DNA of 64,000 nt from Mycolicibacterium gilvum. Lineage in GTDB: Bacteria; Actinomycetota; Actinomycetes; Mycobacteriales; Mycobacteriaceae. The notes beneath the pieces are model-generated. The model ran no database searches. It saw nothing but the letters and a program-made list of their open reading frames with translations, and had not been told where the DNA came from. This document shows, in pieces, positions 7,797 to 18,045 of this stretch. The number at the start of each line of letters is the position of its first letter. The stretch's first letter is position 1. Location: positions 558,001 to 622,000 of the forward strand of contig NZ_UGQM01000001.1 of assembly GCF_900454025.1 (NCBI RefSeq). The letters are read 5' to 3'. A program made the translations under genes and the position numbers.

Positions 7797-9272
7797 ATGG
7801 GCACACCCGGGAACCTCGACGCGCAGATCCACGAGACGCACACGGGTCTCGTCGTTCTTCTCGGCGAGCGGGCGTACAAGGCCAAGAAAGCGGTGAAGAC
7901 CGACTTCCTCGACTTCAGCACCGTCGAGCAGCGGGCGCGGGCCCTGCACCACGAGGTGACCCTCAACCGACGTCTCGCCCCGCAGAGTTACCTCGGGGTC
8001 GGCGAGTTCGCCATGCCGGGCGGTTCGCAGCCCGAGCCGGTGATCGTGATGCGCCGTTACCCGGACTCGGCGCGCCTGACCTCGCTTGTGGCACAGGGTA
8101 AACCGCTCACCGCCGAGCTCCGTGAGATCGCGGGCAGGCTCGCCGATTTCCACCGCGACGCCCGCCGCGGACCCGACATCGACGCGCAGGGCCGCCCGGA
8201 GGCGGTGTGGGAGCGCTGGGCGCAGAACCTCACCGAGCTTGGCCGCCACGCCGACGTGGTGTTCGACCGCGCGGACCTCGACGAGATCCATGCGCTCGCA
8301 CAGCGGTTCCTCGCGGGCCGGTCGGTGTTGATGGCGCAGCGCATCGCGCAGGGGCGCATCGTCGACGGGCACGCCGATCTGCTGACCGACGACATCTTCT
8401 GTATGCCCGACGGTCCCGCGATGCTGGACTGCCTGGAATTCGACGACCTGCTGCGCTATGTCGACGGCGTCGACGACGCGGCGTTCCTCGCGATGGATCT
8501 GGAGTTCCACGGCAGGGGCGACCTCGGCGACGAGTTCCTTCGCGAGTACGTGGCGCGTGCGGCGGATCCGGCACCGCGGTCGCTGCAGAACTTCTACATC
8601 GCCTACCGCGCCGTGGTCCGCGCCAAGGTCGACTGTGTGCGCGTCGAGCAGGGTCACCCCGAGCCGGCCGACGACGCCCGCCGGCACCTGCACCTCGCCG
8701 CCGATCGTCTGCGGGACGGGGCGGTCCGCTTGGTCATCGTCGGTGGCGGCCCCGGCTCGGGGAAGACCACGGTGTCCCGGGCGCTCGCGGAAGTACTTGG
8801 CGCGCAGGTGATCTCCACCGACGACGTCCGCAGGGAGCTGCGCGACGCCGGCGTCATCAGCGGCGCCGTCGGTGCTCTCGACAGCGGGCTGTATGCGCCC
8901 GAGAGCGTTGCGCGGGTCTACGACGAGGTGCTGCGGCGGGCGGAGGCGGCGGTGACCGGCGGGTGTTCGGTGATACTCGACGGCACGTGGCGCGACGAGG
9001 AGGCGACCGGGCGGGCACGCCGGCTCGCCGAGAGCACCGAGACCCCGCTGACCGAATTCACCTGTGTGCTCCCGGTCGAGGAGGCCGGCGCACGGATCCG
9101 CGCGCGGACGCAGACCACGTCGGATGCGACCCCGCAGATCGCTGAGGCACTCGCCGGACGCACAGGCGTCGCCGGCAGGCACCCGCTCGACACCGGGCGT
9201 CCGTTGGCCGAATCGGTGGCCGAGGCGCAGCGCATCTGTCGAAAGGTCATTTCGCCGTTCACCCGCGGGTAA
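7797..9272 (+). CDS. Two-domain protein: aminoglycoside-phosphotransferase-like kinase plus AAA ATPase
   Basis: The 491-residue protein has an N-terminal kinase-like half with a possible ATP lysine in YKAKKAVKTDFLDF, a catalytic-loop-like HADLLTDDIF near 197 and DCLEFDDLLRY near 215. The C-terminal half is a P-loop kinase/ATPase with Walker A GGGPGSGKTT at about 317-326. The arrangement is that of Mycobacterium tuberculosis Rv2004c and related proteins of unknown substrate. I see no DosR-type box upstream. Its 3' end lies 27 bases before the pyruvate-kinase-like gene, so the two are probably co-transcribed. It starts at ATG 7797 in the divergent gap with the lipoprotein gene. Confidence 0.85.
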   Translation: MGTPGNLDAQIHETHTGLVVLLGERAYKAKKAVKTDFLDFSTVEQRARALHHEVTLNRRLAPQSYLGVGEFAMPGGSQPEPVIVMRRYPDSARLTSLVAQGKPLTAELREIAGRLADFHRDARRGPDIDAQGRPEAVWERWAQNLTELGRHADVVFDRADLDEIHALAQRFLAGRSVLMAQRIAQGRIVDGHADLLTDDIFCMPDGPAMLDCLEFDDLLRYVDGVDDAAFLAMDLEFHGRGDLGDEFLREYVARAADPAPRSLQNFYIAYRAVVRAKVDCVRVEQGHPEPADDARRHLHLAADRLRDGAVRLVIVGGGPGSGKTTVSRALAEVLGAQVISTDDVRRELRDAGVISGAVGALDSGLYAPESVARVYDEVLRRAEAAVTGGCSVILDGTWRDEEATGRARRLAESTETPLTEFTCVLPVEEAGARIRARTQTTSDATPQIAEALAGRTGVAGRHPLDTGRPLAESVAEAQRICRKVISPFTRG

Positions 9273-9299
9273 CCCGGCTTCGATAGCGTCGCCCGCACC

Positions 9300-11165
9300 A
9301 TGACCACACAGCGATCGGATGCGCGGGCCCACGATGACGGGGCCGACGGCCGGATCGGCGACCTTGCCGGCCTCGCCGAGGAGCTCGACTCGCTCCTGGA
9401 CAACCTCGCCGCCGGCGAGGCCGCCTGGGCGGATGCCCTCCCCGCGGTGCCGGCGACCCGCCGGGCCAGTGCCCGCAACATGGCGCACTACTGGTCGCTG
9501 CGGCAGACCGACCTGCGGGATCTGCAACGTCGCCTCGCCGACCACGGATTGTCCTCCCTGGGCCGCAGCGAAGCTCATGTCGAGGCGACACTGCAAAGGG
9601 TCCGCGCCGCCGCCCGGGCGATGGCCGGAGAAGGATTCGGCGACCCCGCTCCTGCGGGACTGAGTCCGTCGGCGGGACGGGAGCTGTTGCAGCGCAGGAC
9701 TGTCGAGCTGTTGGGTGCCGCGCCGCGGGATCGCGAGACCCGCATCATGGTGACCCTTCCGACGGAGGCGGCCACCGACCCGGACGTCGCCCGGAACCTG
9801 CTCGAACGCGGGATGGACGTCGCACGGATCAACTGCGCCCACGACGACGCGTCCGCGTGGGGGGCGATGGCGCACCACGTCCGCACCGCAGCCGCGGCGA
9901 TCGACCGCCCGTGTCTGATCGCGATGGACCTCGGTGGGCCCAAGCTGCGAACCGGGCCGATCCGGCCGGGTCCGCGAGTGGTCAAGATGAAGCCGCGACG
10001 CGACGGCTGGGGACGTGTCAGCGCACCCGCGGAGGCGTTGCTGATCGCGCAGGAGGCGCCGGAGCCCTCGACCGGCCGGCTCCTGCTTCCCGTGCCGGGC
10101 GACTGGTTGGCGCGGCGGCGGGCCGGCGACGAGATCACCGTGCGCGACACCCGGGGAGCCGCCCGCCGTCTCGTCGTCGGCGGAACTGCGGACCGCGGCC
10201 GGATCGTCACGGCGACCAAGACGACGTACCTGAGCACCGGGACGGCGTTGCACGCAGACGGCCGGCGCGACAGCGCCGCGCTGGGCACGGTGCCCGATCT
10301 CGCACAGAGCGTGCTTCTGCGGCCCGGGGACCAACTGCGCGTCACCCGGGACTGCTCGCCGGCCGCACCGGACGCCGACGGTATCCCGAGGATCGGCTGC
10401 ACCCTGCCCGAGGTGTTCGACAACGCCCGCGCAGGCGACCGGATCTTCTTCGACGACGGCAAGATCAGCGGCGTCGTCGTCGCGGCGACCCCCGACGCGC
10501 TGGACGTGCGGATCGCGCGCGCTGCCGAGACCGGCTCGAAACTGCGAGAAGCCAAGGGCATCAACGTTCCCGACACCCACCTGCCCATCTCGGCGCTGAC
10601 CGGGAAGGACCTCGCGGACCTGGCGACCGTCGTCGAGGTCGCCGACATCGTGCAGCTGTCCTTCGTGCAGAGCCCCGCCGACGTCGGCGCGCTCTACGAC
10701 GCGCTGGAGCAGTTCGGCGACGACGGCATCGGCGTGGTGCTCAAGATCGAGACCCGTCGGGCGTTCGAGAATCTGCCCCGGTTGCTGTTCGCCGCGATGC
10801 GCCGCCCCCGCGTCGGCGTGATGATCGCGCGCGGGGACCTCGCGGTGGAGGTCGGCTACGAACGCCTCGCGGAGTTGCAGGAGGAGATCCTGTGGTTGTG
10901 CGAATCGGCGCATCTGCCGGTCATCTGGGCGACCCAGGTGCTGGAGTCGCTGGCCAAGAGCGGTCTGCCGTCACGCGCGGAGGTCAGCGATGCGGCGATG
11001 GGAGCGCGGGCCGAGTGCGTGATGCTCAACAAGGGCCCGCACATCGGTGACGCGGTCACGGTGCTCGACGACATCCTGTGCCGCATGACCGAGCACCATC
11101 ACAAGAAGAGCGCGCTGATGCGGCGACTCCGATCTTGGCATCCGCAATCCGGCGACGATGGGTAG
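9300..11165 (+). CDS. Pyruvate-kinase-like protein with N-terminal extension, lacking the allosteric domain
   Basis: The 621-residue protein contains divergent pyruvate kinase motifs: ARINCAHDDASAW (usually RxNxSHG), IAMDLGGPKLRTG, VVLKIETRRAFENL with the catalytic Lys at 482, VMIARGDLAVEV, and ATQVLESLAKSGLPSRAEVSDAA. About 145 residues precede the barrel and are mostly helical. The B domain is enlarged. The protein ends soon after the barrel (VMLNKGPHIGDAV), so the C-terminal effector-binding domain of normal pyruvate kinase is absent. It may be a phosphoenolpyruvate-using enzyme of changed specificity. The gene lies downstream of the kinase/AAA gene on the same strand. Confidence 0.82.
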   Translation: MTTQRSDARAHDDGADGRIGDLAGLAEELDSLLDNLAAGEAAWADALPAVPATRRASARNMAHYWSLRQTDLRDLQRRLADHGLSSLGRSEAHVEATLQRVRAAARAMAGEGFGDPAPAGLSPSAGRELLQRRTVELLGAAPRDRETRIMVTLPTEAATDPDVARNLLERGMDVARINCAHDDASAWGAMAHHVRTAAAAIDRPCLIAMDLGGPKLRTGPIRPGPRVVKMKPRRDGWGRVSAPAEALLIAQEAPEPSTGRLLLPVPGDWLARRRAGDEITVRDTRGAARRLVVGGTADRGRIVTATKTTYLSTGTALHADGRRDSAALGTVPDLAQSVLLRPGDQLRVTRDCSPAAPDADGIPRIGCTLPEVFDNARAGDRIFFDDGKISGVVVAATPDALDVRIARAAETGSKLREAKGINVPDTHLPISALTGKDLADLATVVEVADIVQLSFVQSPADVGALYDALEQFGDDGIGVVLKIETRRAFENLPRLLFAAMRRPRVGVMIARGDLAVEVGYERLAELQEEILWLCESAHLPVIWATQVLESLAKSGLPSRAEVSDAAMGARAECVMLNKGPHIGDAVTVLDDILCRMTEHHHKKSALMRRLRSWHPQSGDDG

Positions 11166-11175
11166 CATCACGCGC

Positions 11176-11598
11176 ATGCCCTCAGAGCCGCAACCGGTTT
11201 CGATCCTCCCGGTCTCCGAATGCTGGGAACTGCTGGCCGGCGCCCCGATCGGTCGACTGGTCACCAATTTCGAGGGTCAGTCCAACATCTTCCCGGTGAA
11301 CTTCGCCGTGCAGAACCGCACCGTGCTGTTCCGCACCGCCGAGGGCACGAAACTCGTCGCCTCGGCGGTCAGCAGGGAAGTGCTGTTCGAGGCCGACGGA
11401 TACTCGGGCGGCGAAGGGTGGAGCGTGATCGTGCGGGGGCCGGCGCGGTCGCTGCACACCAACGAGGAGATCGCCGAGGCCGAAGAGGCCGCGCTGTTGC
11501 CGTGGACGAACCCGGACGACAAGTCGCATTACGTGCGCATCCGCCCGATGAACGTCACGGGCCGGCGGTTCTTCTTCCGCGACGACATCACGCGTTAG
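11176..11598 (+). CDS. Pyridoxamine 5'-phosphate oxidase-like split-barrel protein
   Basis: This protein of about 140 residues has the flavin/F420-binding split-barrel fold. It opens with PVSECWELLAGAPIGRLVTNFEGQ, followed by NIFPVNFAVQNRTVLFRTAEGTKL and a C-terminal strand that ends VTGRRFFFRDD. Such proteins bind FMN, F420 or haem and reduce or oxidise small molecules; the substrate is unknown. I chose ATG 11176, just after the pyruvate-kinase-like stop (11165), because homologues start close to the CWELL segment; an upstream start at 11158 would overlap. It may belong to the same transcript as the two genes before it. Confidence 0.8.
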   Translation: MPSEPQPVSILPVSECWELLAGAPIGRLVTNFEGQSNIFPVNFAVQNRTVLFRTAEGTKLVASAVSREVLFEADGYSGGEGWSVIVRGPARSLHTNEEIAEAEEAALLPWTNPDDKSHYVRIRPMNVTGRRFFFRDDITR

Positions 11599-11625
11599 AC
11601 ACCGCGCACAAATTCTTCGCCGGGC

Positions 11626-11652
11626 GGGAACAAACCCCGCAGGGGTGCCGTT
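11626..11652 (+). promoter_or_regulatory. SigH/SigE-type promoter for dnaK operon
   Basis: GGGAACA (11626-11632) and CGTT (11649-11652) are separated by 16 bases, matching the SigH-type consensus (GGAAC and GTT). It lies 130 bases before dnaK. The dnaK operon is a known SigH target in M. tuberculosis; activity here is inferred. Confidence 0.6.
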
Positions 11653-11666
11653 GACCCTTTCGACAG

Positions 11667-11685
11667 TTGAGTCACATAGACTCAA
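11667..11685 (+). promoter_or_regulatory. HAIR operator for HspR (dnaK promoter, site 1)
   Basis: TTGAGT (11667-11672), seven bases, then ACTCAA (11680-11685) is the HspR-associated inverted repeat with both half-sites matching and the standard 7-base spacer. HspR, encoded at the end of this operon, would repress here. Confidence 0.9.
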
Positions 11686-11720
11686 GTCTCGCTTGACACG
11701 GTGGACCCGGGTGGAGCAGT

Positions 11721-11741
11721 CTTGAGCCCGGTGCACTCATA
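11721..11741 (+). promoter_or_regulatory. Degenerate second HAIR-like site
   Basis: CTTGAGC, seven bases, then ACTCATA. The left arm matches 6 of 7 and the right arm 5 of 7 consensus bases, with the same spacer. Several HAIR copies per dnaK promoter are known in Streptomyces. Confidence 0.55.
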
Positions 11742-11782
11742 CAACTGAGAACCAGGAAACGTCTATTCAGGAGGCAGTAACT

Positions 11783-13647
<1,865 letters not shown>

Positions 13648-13651
<4 letters not shown>

Positions 13652-14265
13652 GTGACGCAGATCGAGTAGAAGAACCGATCACCGTCACCGACAAGCGCCG
13701 CATCGATCCCGACACCGGGCAGGTGCGCGAGAACCCGTCCGAGCCGGCCCCCAGCGGGCCGGCCACGGACGAGTTCGCCGGGGAGACGGAGGAGGAGGCC
13801 GGTAAGGCCGCCGAGTTGCTCGCCGATCTGCAGCGGGTGCAGGCGGACTTCTCCAACTACCGGAGACGGACGCTGCGGGACCAGCAGGTGATCGCCGACC
13901 GGGCCAAGGCGTCGGTGATCACCCAGCTGCTGCCCGTGCTCGACGACCTCGACCGCGCACGCAGCCACGGCGACCTGGATTCCGGTCCGCTCAAGGCCGT
14001 CGCCGACAAGATCGTGACAACCCTTGAGGGGCTCGGACTTTCGGGCTTCGGCGAGGAGGGTGACGAGTTCGACCCCGAGTTGCACGAAGCTGTGCAACAC
14101 GAGGGAGAGGGCACCCATCCGGTCCTCGGCTCGGTGATGCGGCGCGGTTACAAGGTCGGCGACGTGGTCGTCCGCCACGCGATGGTCGGTGTCGTCGACA
14201 CCGTGCCCGACGCGTCCGGATCCGGTAATGCCGACTCTGGGGCCCAACAGCCTTCAGAATCGTAA
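13648..14265 (+). CDS. grpE: Nucleotide exchange factor GrpE
   Basis: The 205-residue cytosolic GrpE releases ADP from DnaK. The N-terminal about 50 residues are acidic and disordered. A coiled-coil helix follows ([18 protein letters not shown]), and the beta domain carries the family signature [18 protein letters not shown] and [16 protein letters not shown]. The GTG start at 13648 overlaps the dnaK stop (GTGA), showing tight coupling. It is the second gene of the HspR-regulated operon, and its length is normal for actinobacterial GrpE. Confidence 0.97.
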
Positions 14266-14310
14266 GAATTGACGTATCAGAGATGACAACAGGTGAGGAG
14301 GTGACGCGTC

Positions 14311-15495
14311 ATGGCCCAGCGTGAGTGGGTTGAGAAGGACTTCTACAAAGTGCTCGGCGTCGCTTCCGATGCCGACGAGAAGGAGATCAAGCGGGCCGCC
14401 CGCAAGATTCTCGCCGAGAACCACCCCGACCGGAATCCGGGCAACTCCGCCGCCGAGGAACGCTACAAAGAGGCGTCCGAGGCCAAAGAGGTGCTGACCG
14501 ATCCCGCGAAGCGCAAGGAGTACGACGAGACCCGTCGACTGTTCGCCGGAGGCGGGTTCGGCCGCGGCCGCTACAGCGGTGGCGGGGGTGGTTTCGGCGG
14601 GTTCGGTGGTGACGGCGCGCAGGAGTTCAACCTCAACGATCTGTTCGACGCCGCCGGTCAGGCCGGCGGCGCGAACATCGGCGACCTCTTCGGCGGACTG
14701 TTCGGGCGCGGCGCACAACAGCCGCGGCCGAGCCGTCCCCGCCGGGGCAACGACCTGGAGACCGAGACCGAACTCAGCTTCCTGGAAGCCACCAAGGGCG
14801 TGGCGATGCCGCTGAGGCTGACCAGCCCGGCTCCGTGCACGAACTGCCACGGCAGCGGTGCGCGCCCGGGAACCAGCCCGAGGGTGTGCGCCAACTGCAA
14901 CGGCGCCGGCGTCGTGAGCCGCAACCAGGGGGCGTTCGGGTTCTCCGAACCGTGTACCGAATGCCGGGGCAGCGGGTCGATCATCGACAACCCCTGCGAC
15001 GAGTGCAAGGGCACCGGTGTCACCACCCGCACCCGCACCATCAACGTGCGGATCCCCCCGGGAGTCGAGGACGGACAACGGATCCGGCTCGCCGGCCAGG
15101 GCGAGGCTGGGCTACGGGGTGCGCCCTCGGGCGACCTCTACGTGACCGTGCATGTCAAGCCCGACAAGGTCTTCGGCCGCAACGGTGACGACCTGACGGT
15201 CAGCGTCCCGGTCAGCTTCCACGAATTGGCGCTCGGCACAACACTTTCGGTGCCGACGCTGGAAGGGAAGGTCGGAGTGCGGGTGCCCAAGGGCACCTCT
15301 GACGGCCGAATCCTGCGGGTCCGCGGTCGCGGCGTGCCGAAACGCGCAGGCGGCCACGGGGATCTGCTGGTGACCGTCAAGGTCGCGGTGCCGCCGAACC
15401 TCGAAGGCGAGGCCGCCGAGGCATTGGAGACGTACGCCAAGGCCGAGCGTGCGAGTGGGTTCGACCCCCGGGCAGGATGGGCGGGGAATATCTGA
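14311..15495 (+). CDS. dnaJ: Chaperone protein DnaJ (DnaJ1)
   Basis: This 394-residue Hsp40 stimulates the DnaK ATPase. The J domain (about 8-73) has the HPD triad at residues 38-40 (AENHPDRNPG). A Gly/Phe region follows (about 85-125), then four CxxCxGxG zinc motifs (CTNCHGSG, CANCNGAG, CTECRGSG, CDECKGTG) and the C-terminal substrate-binding domains. GAGG at 14295-14298 precedes the ATG by about 12 bases. The stop overlaps the hspR start (TGATG). The arrangement is that of DnaJ1 in mycobacterial dnaK operons. Confidence 0.97.
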   Translation: MAQREWVEKDFYKVLGVASDADEKEIKRAARKILAENHPDRNPGNSAAEERYKEASEAKEVLTDPAKRKEYDETRRLFAGGGFGRGRYSGGGGGFGGFGGDGAQEFNLNDLFDAAGQAGGANIGDLFGGLFGRGAQQPRPSRPRRGNDLETETELSFLEATKGVAMPLRLTSPAPCTNCHGSGARPGTSPRVCANCNGAGVVSRNQGAFGFSEPCTECRGSGSIIDNPCDECKGTGVTTRTRTINVRIPPGVEDGQRIRLAGQGEAGLRGAPSGDLYVTVHVKPDKVFGRNGDDLTVSVPVSFHELALGTTLSVPTLEGKVGVRVPKGTSDGRILRVRGRGVPKRAGGHGDLLVTVKVAVPPNLEGEAAEALETYAKAERASGFDPRAGWAGNI

Positions 15496-15857
15496 TGAGC
15501 GGCCGTAAGGAAGAAGCACGCACGTTTCTGATCTCGGTGGCCGCCGAGCTGGCCGGTATGCATGCGCAGACCCTGCGCACCTACGACCGGCTCGGCCTCG
15601 TCAGCCCGCAACGGAGTTCCGGTGGCGGACGCCGCTATTCGCAGCGCGACGTGGATCTGTTGCGCGAGGTGCAGCGGCTGTCGCAGGACGAGGGCGTGAA
15701 CCTGGCCGGCATCAAACGCATCATCGAGCTGACCAATCAGGTCGAAGCGCTGCAGTCGCGGGTCCGCGAACTCACCAACGAGGTCGAGCACCTGCGTTCG
15801 CAGCCGCGGCCCAAGAGCACGGCCCTGGTGGTCTGGCAGCCACGCCACCAACGCTAG
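15495..15857 (+). CDS. hspR: Heat-shock repressor HspR (MerR family)
   Basis: The 120-residue repressor has an N-terminal winged-helix domain: FLISVAAELAGMHAQTLRTYDRLGLVSPQRSSGGGRRYS gives the helix-turn-helix and wing in segments typical of MerR. A short coiled coil follows (ELTNQVEALQSRVREL) and a hydrophobic tail ends TALVVWQ. It binds HAIR operators together with DnaK and represses dnaK and clpB; both promoters in this window carry HAIR sites. ATG 15495 overlaps the dnaJ stop and fits the family length better than an upstream start at 15477. Confidence 0.96.
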   Translation: MSGRKEEARTFLISVAAELAGMHAQTLRTYDRLGLVSPQRSSGGGRRYSQRDVDLLREVQRLSQDEGVNLAGIKRIIELTNQVEALQSRVRELTNEVEHLRSQPRPKSTALVVWQPRHQR

Positions 15858-15864
15858 ACGACAT

Positions 15865-15927
15865 CGCCGAAATTGCATTCCAGCAGGCGTCTTCTCGAAC
15901 TTTCCCTGCTGGATTGCAATTTCGGCG
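15865..15927. terminator. Long inverted repeat between convergent hspR and epimerase genes
   Basis: A 23-base left arm (15865-15887) pairs with 15905-15927 with a single mismatch across a 17-base loop, followed by TTTT on the plus strand. It sits between two convergent stop codons, so it probably terminates both transcripts. The stem is unusually long for a simple terminator. Confidence 0.75.
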
Positions 15928-15935
15928 TTTTGGGG

Positions 15936-16838
15936 TCAGGAGACCTTGATCCGGAACCGGGCCACGGCCGACTCCCCGGGCTGGACTTCGTGGTACCCGC
16001 CGCGGCGCAGCGCGTCGGTCGCCGCGGCCATCGGCTCGAAGCACACGACGTCGTCGTCGCCCGGGGCGTAAACCTGCGCGGCGGTGTAGCCCTGGTCGAA
16101 GTGCACCTCGATGCGGCGGTCGCCGCCCGAGAGCGCGAACACTGACCCGGCGGGAACCTCATCGAAGCCGTCGTCGATGAACTTGTCTCCCAACACTTCT
16201 GTGGCTGCGGGACGTTGCTCCACCCGGCCCGTGGGAATGCCCCACGCGTTCACCGGCTGATAGCGCATCGCGGGCGTCTCGATCTGCCACTGGGATCTGG
16301 GCACACCGGGCAGTTGCAGATACGGGTGGAATCCGAAGCACAGCGGCACCCGGGCGCCGGTCGTCGCGGTGACGGTGGTCGTCACCGTCAGCGTGCGGTC
16401 GGCCAGCGTGATGTCCAGCGTCAGCAGGTGCGGGAACGGGAACGTCGCCAGCAGCGCGGGCCGGGCCGCGAAATCGAGTTCGGCCGTCAGCTGGGACTCC
16501 AGCAGCGTCGTGACGGTCCAGTCCCGGTAGCCGCCCAACGTGCCGTGGATCGGCACGCCGTGCTGATCGGTGCGCACACCGCCGGTGCCGGGCGTCAGCG
16601 TCACCACAGCGCCGTCGACGCCGTAACCCATGCTGCTCAGCCGGTTGGCCCACGGGTAGAGGATCGGGATCCCCATCGTCTTGTGGTTGGACACGTAGGC
16701 CTGCAGGCCGCGGCGCTGGCCGAGCAGTTCCACCCCGTCGTCGGACAGCGACGTCGCGACCATGCCGGCGATCGGGACATAGGTCGCGGTCAGCGCCGAG
16801 GACGGATCGCGCAACGTGACGGTTTCGAACTCCTCCAT
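15936..16838 (-). CDS. Aldose 1-epimerase family protein
   Basis: The 300-residue beta-sandwich protein belongs to the GalM/YeaD-like family. The substrate-site signatures are GIPILYPWANRL near residue 56, HGVPIHGTLGGYRDW near 92, with the conserved His, and LCFGFHPYLQLPG near 165, with the second His; the catalytic Glu is probably in VCFEPMAAATDAL. It interconverts anomers of a sugar or sugar phosphate; the true substrate is not clear. The start is ATG 16838. It follows the flavohaemoglobin gene by 24 bases on the same strand but has no evident functional link to it. Confidence 0.88.
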   Translation of the reverse strand: MEEFETVTLRDPSSALTATYVPIAGMVATSLSDDGVELLGQRRGLQAYVSNHKTMGIPILYPWANRLSSMGYGVDGAVVTLTPGTGGVRTDQHGVPIHGTLGGYRDWTVTTLLESQLTAELDFAARPALLATFPFPHLLTLDITLADRTLTVTTTVTATTGARVPLCFGFHPYLQLPGVPRSQWQIETPAMRYQPVNAWGIPTGRVEQRPAATEVLGDKFIDDGFDEVPAGSVFALSGGDRRIEVHFDQGYTAAQVYAPGDDDVVCFEPMAAATDALRRGGYHEVQPGESAVARFRIKVS

Positions 16839-16862
16839 GGCAGCGATCCTGCCATGCGACCC

Positions 16863-18029
16863 TCAGTTGCCCAGCGGATCGTGCTGGATCCTCTCGGCAG
16901 GTGCGCCTTTGGCGATCAGCGCCGACCGTGTGGCGGCCACCATCTCCGGCCGCCCGCACACCAGGATCTGCCGGTCCCCCCAGCTGCCGTACCTCGTCAC
17001 GACCTCGTCGAGGCGGCCGGTCTGGCGGACGTGCAACCCGCGGGGCGGCCGGTTGTCGGGATACTCGGCGGCCCACGGCGGGTCGAAGTCGAACTCGGAG
17101 ACCGGCGTCACCGACAGCCAGGGGTTCATGGACGCGACCTCCCACAGCGTCGGCAGGTCGTAGAGCTCGCACGGGTACTTCGCGCCGAAGAACAGGTGCA
17201 CCCGCGGGTTCGCCGCGAACCGGCACATGTCCATGATCAGTGCCCGCAGCGGCGCCAGCCCGGTGCTACCCGCGACCATCAGCACATCGCCGGCCTCCCG
17301 ATCGACGTGCATCGCGCCGTGTGGGGCGGCCAGGCGCCAGCGATCCCCGGGCCGCGTCTCCCCGAGGATCGTGGTGCTGACCATGCCGCCGGCGACCGAA
17401 CGGACGTGGAATTCGACGTATCCCTGCGGATCCGCCGGGATCGCCGGGCTCAGAAAGCGCCAGCGCCGCGGCCACTGTGGCACCTGTACTGAGACGTATT
17501 GGCCTGCGTGGTAATCGATGTGGTGATCCATCTTGAGACGGATCACCGAGACGTCGCGGGTGGGACGGAGATGTTCGAGCACGGTGCCGTCGCAGAACGG
17601 GGGAGCGGTCTCGGCCTCGCCGGCCCCGCTCATCACCCCGACGGCCAGTGTCACGACGTCGGTCGCGGCTTCTTCCAGGCGCGCGTCCCACCGGTCGGTG
17701 AGCGTGGTGCGCACGGTGGCCAGCAGCGCGTCCTGCAGTCCCGCGTAGTGCTCCGGTGTGACGCCGTACTTGCGGTGATCGCGACCGAGTTGGGCGAGGA
17801 ACGCGACGGGCTCCTCGGCCCGCTGGGCGATCAGTTCGTCGCACAGCCAGCGCATGGCGTGGGCGAAGACCTGGCGTTGCCCGGCCATGTCCGGCGGGAA
17901 CAGGTCGCGGGCCGTCAGATCGGCGGCGAACCACCGCGTGTAGAACTCGCCGACGAGCCGCTCGGACCCCGGCCCGGGCTCGAACGCCTCCCGGAGGATG
18001 CGCACCGAGTCACGGTCTTCGAGTCCCAC
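16863..18029 (-). CDS. Type II flavohaemoglobin-like protein (globin plus FAD/NAD reductase)
   Basis: The 388-residue protein has an N-terminal globin domain (about 8-140) with the proximal His at residue 85 (GRDHRKYGVTPEHY). A ferredoxin-reductase domain follows with FAD segment YVSVQVPQWPRRWRFLSPA, where classic Hmp has RxYS, and NAD segments VAGSTGLAPLRALI and ILVCGRPEMV. The altered FAD motif fits the type II mycobacterial group (M. tuberculosis Rv0385), reported to differ from nitric-oxide-dioxygenase Hmp. The start is GTG 18029. It is cytosolic and probably linked to oxidative or lipid-peroxide stress; the precise reaction is uncertain. Confidence 0.85.
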   Translation of the reverse strand: MGLEDRDSVRILREAFEPGPGSERLVGEFYTRWFAADLTARDLFPPDMAGQRQVFAHAMRWLCDELIAQRAEEPVAFLAQLGRDHRKYGVTPEHYAGLQDALLATVRTTLTDRWDARLEEAATDVVTLAVGVMSGAGEAETAPPFCDGTVLEHLRPTRDVSVIRLKMDHHIDYHAGQYVSVQVPQWPRRWRFLSPAIPADPQGYVEFHVRSVAGGMVSTTILGETRPGDRWRLAAPHGAMHVDREAGDVLMVAGSTGLAPLRALIMDMCRFAANPRVHLFFGAKYPCELYDLPTLWEVASMNPWLSVTPVSEFDFDPPWAAEYPDNRPPRGLHVRQTGRLDEVVTRYGSWGDRQILVCGRPEMVAATRSALIAKGAPAERIQHDPLGN

Positions 18030-18045
18030 GCCGCCCGATACTAAG

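Noticed and set aside
7773..10913. Very long minus-strand open frame (over 1000 codons) antisense to the kinase/AAA and pyruvate-kinase-like genes
   Set aside because: Typical antisense openness of GC-rich DNA; composition is Arg/Gly/Ala-rich without domains. Only its 3' end, the lipoprotein gene, is real.
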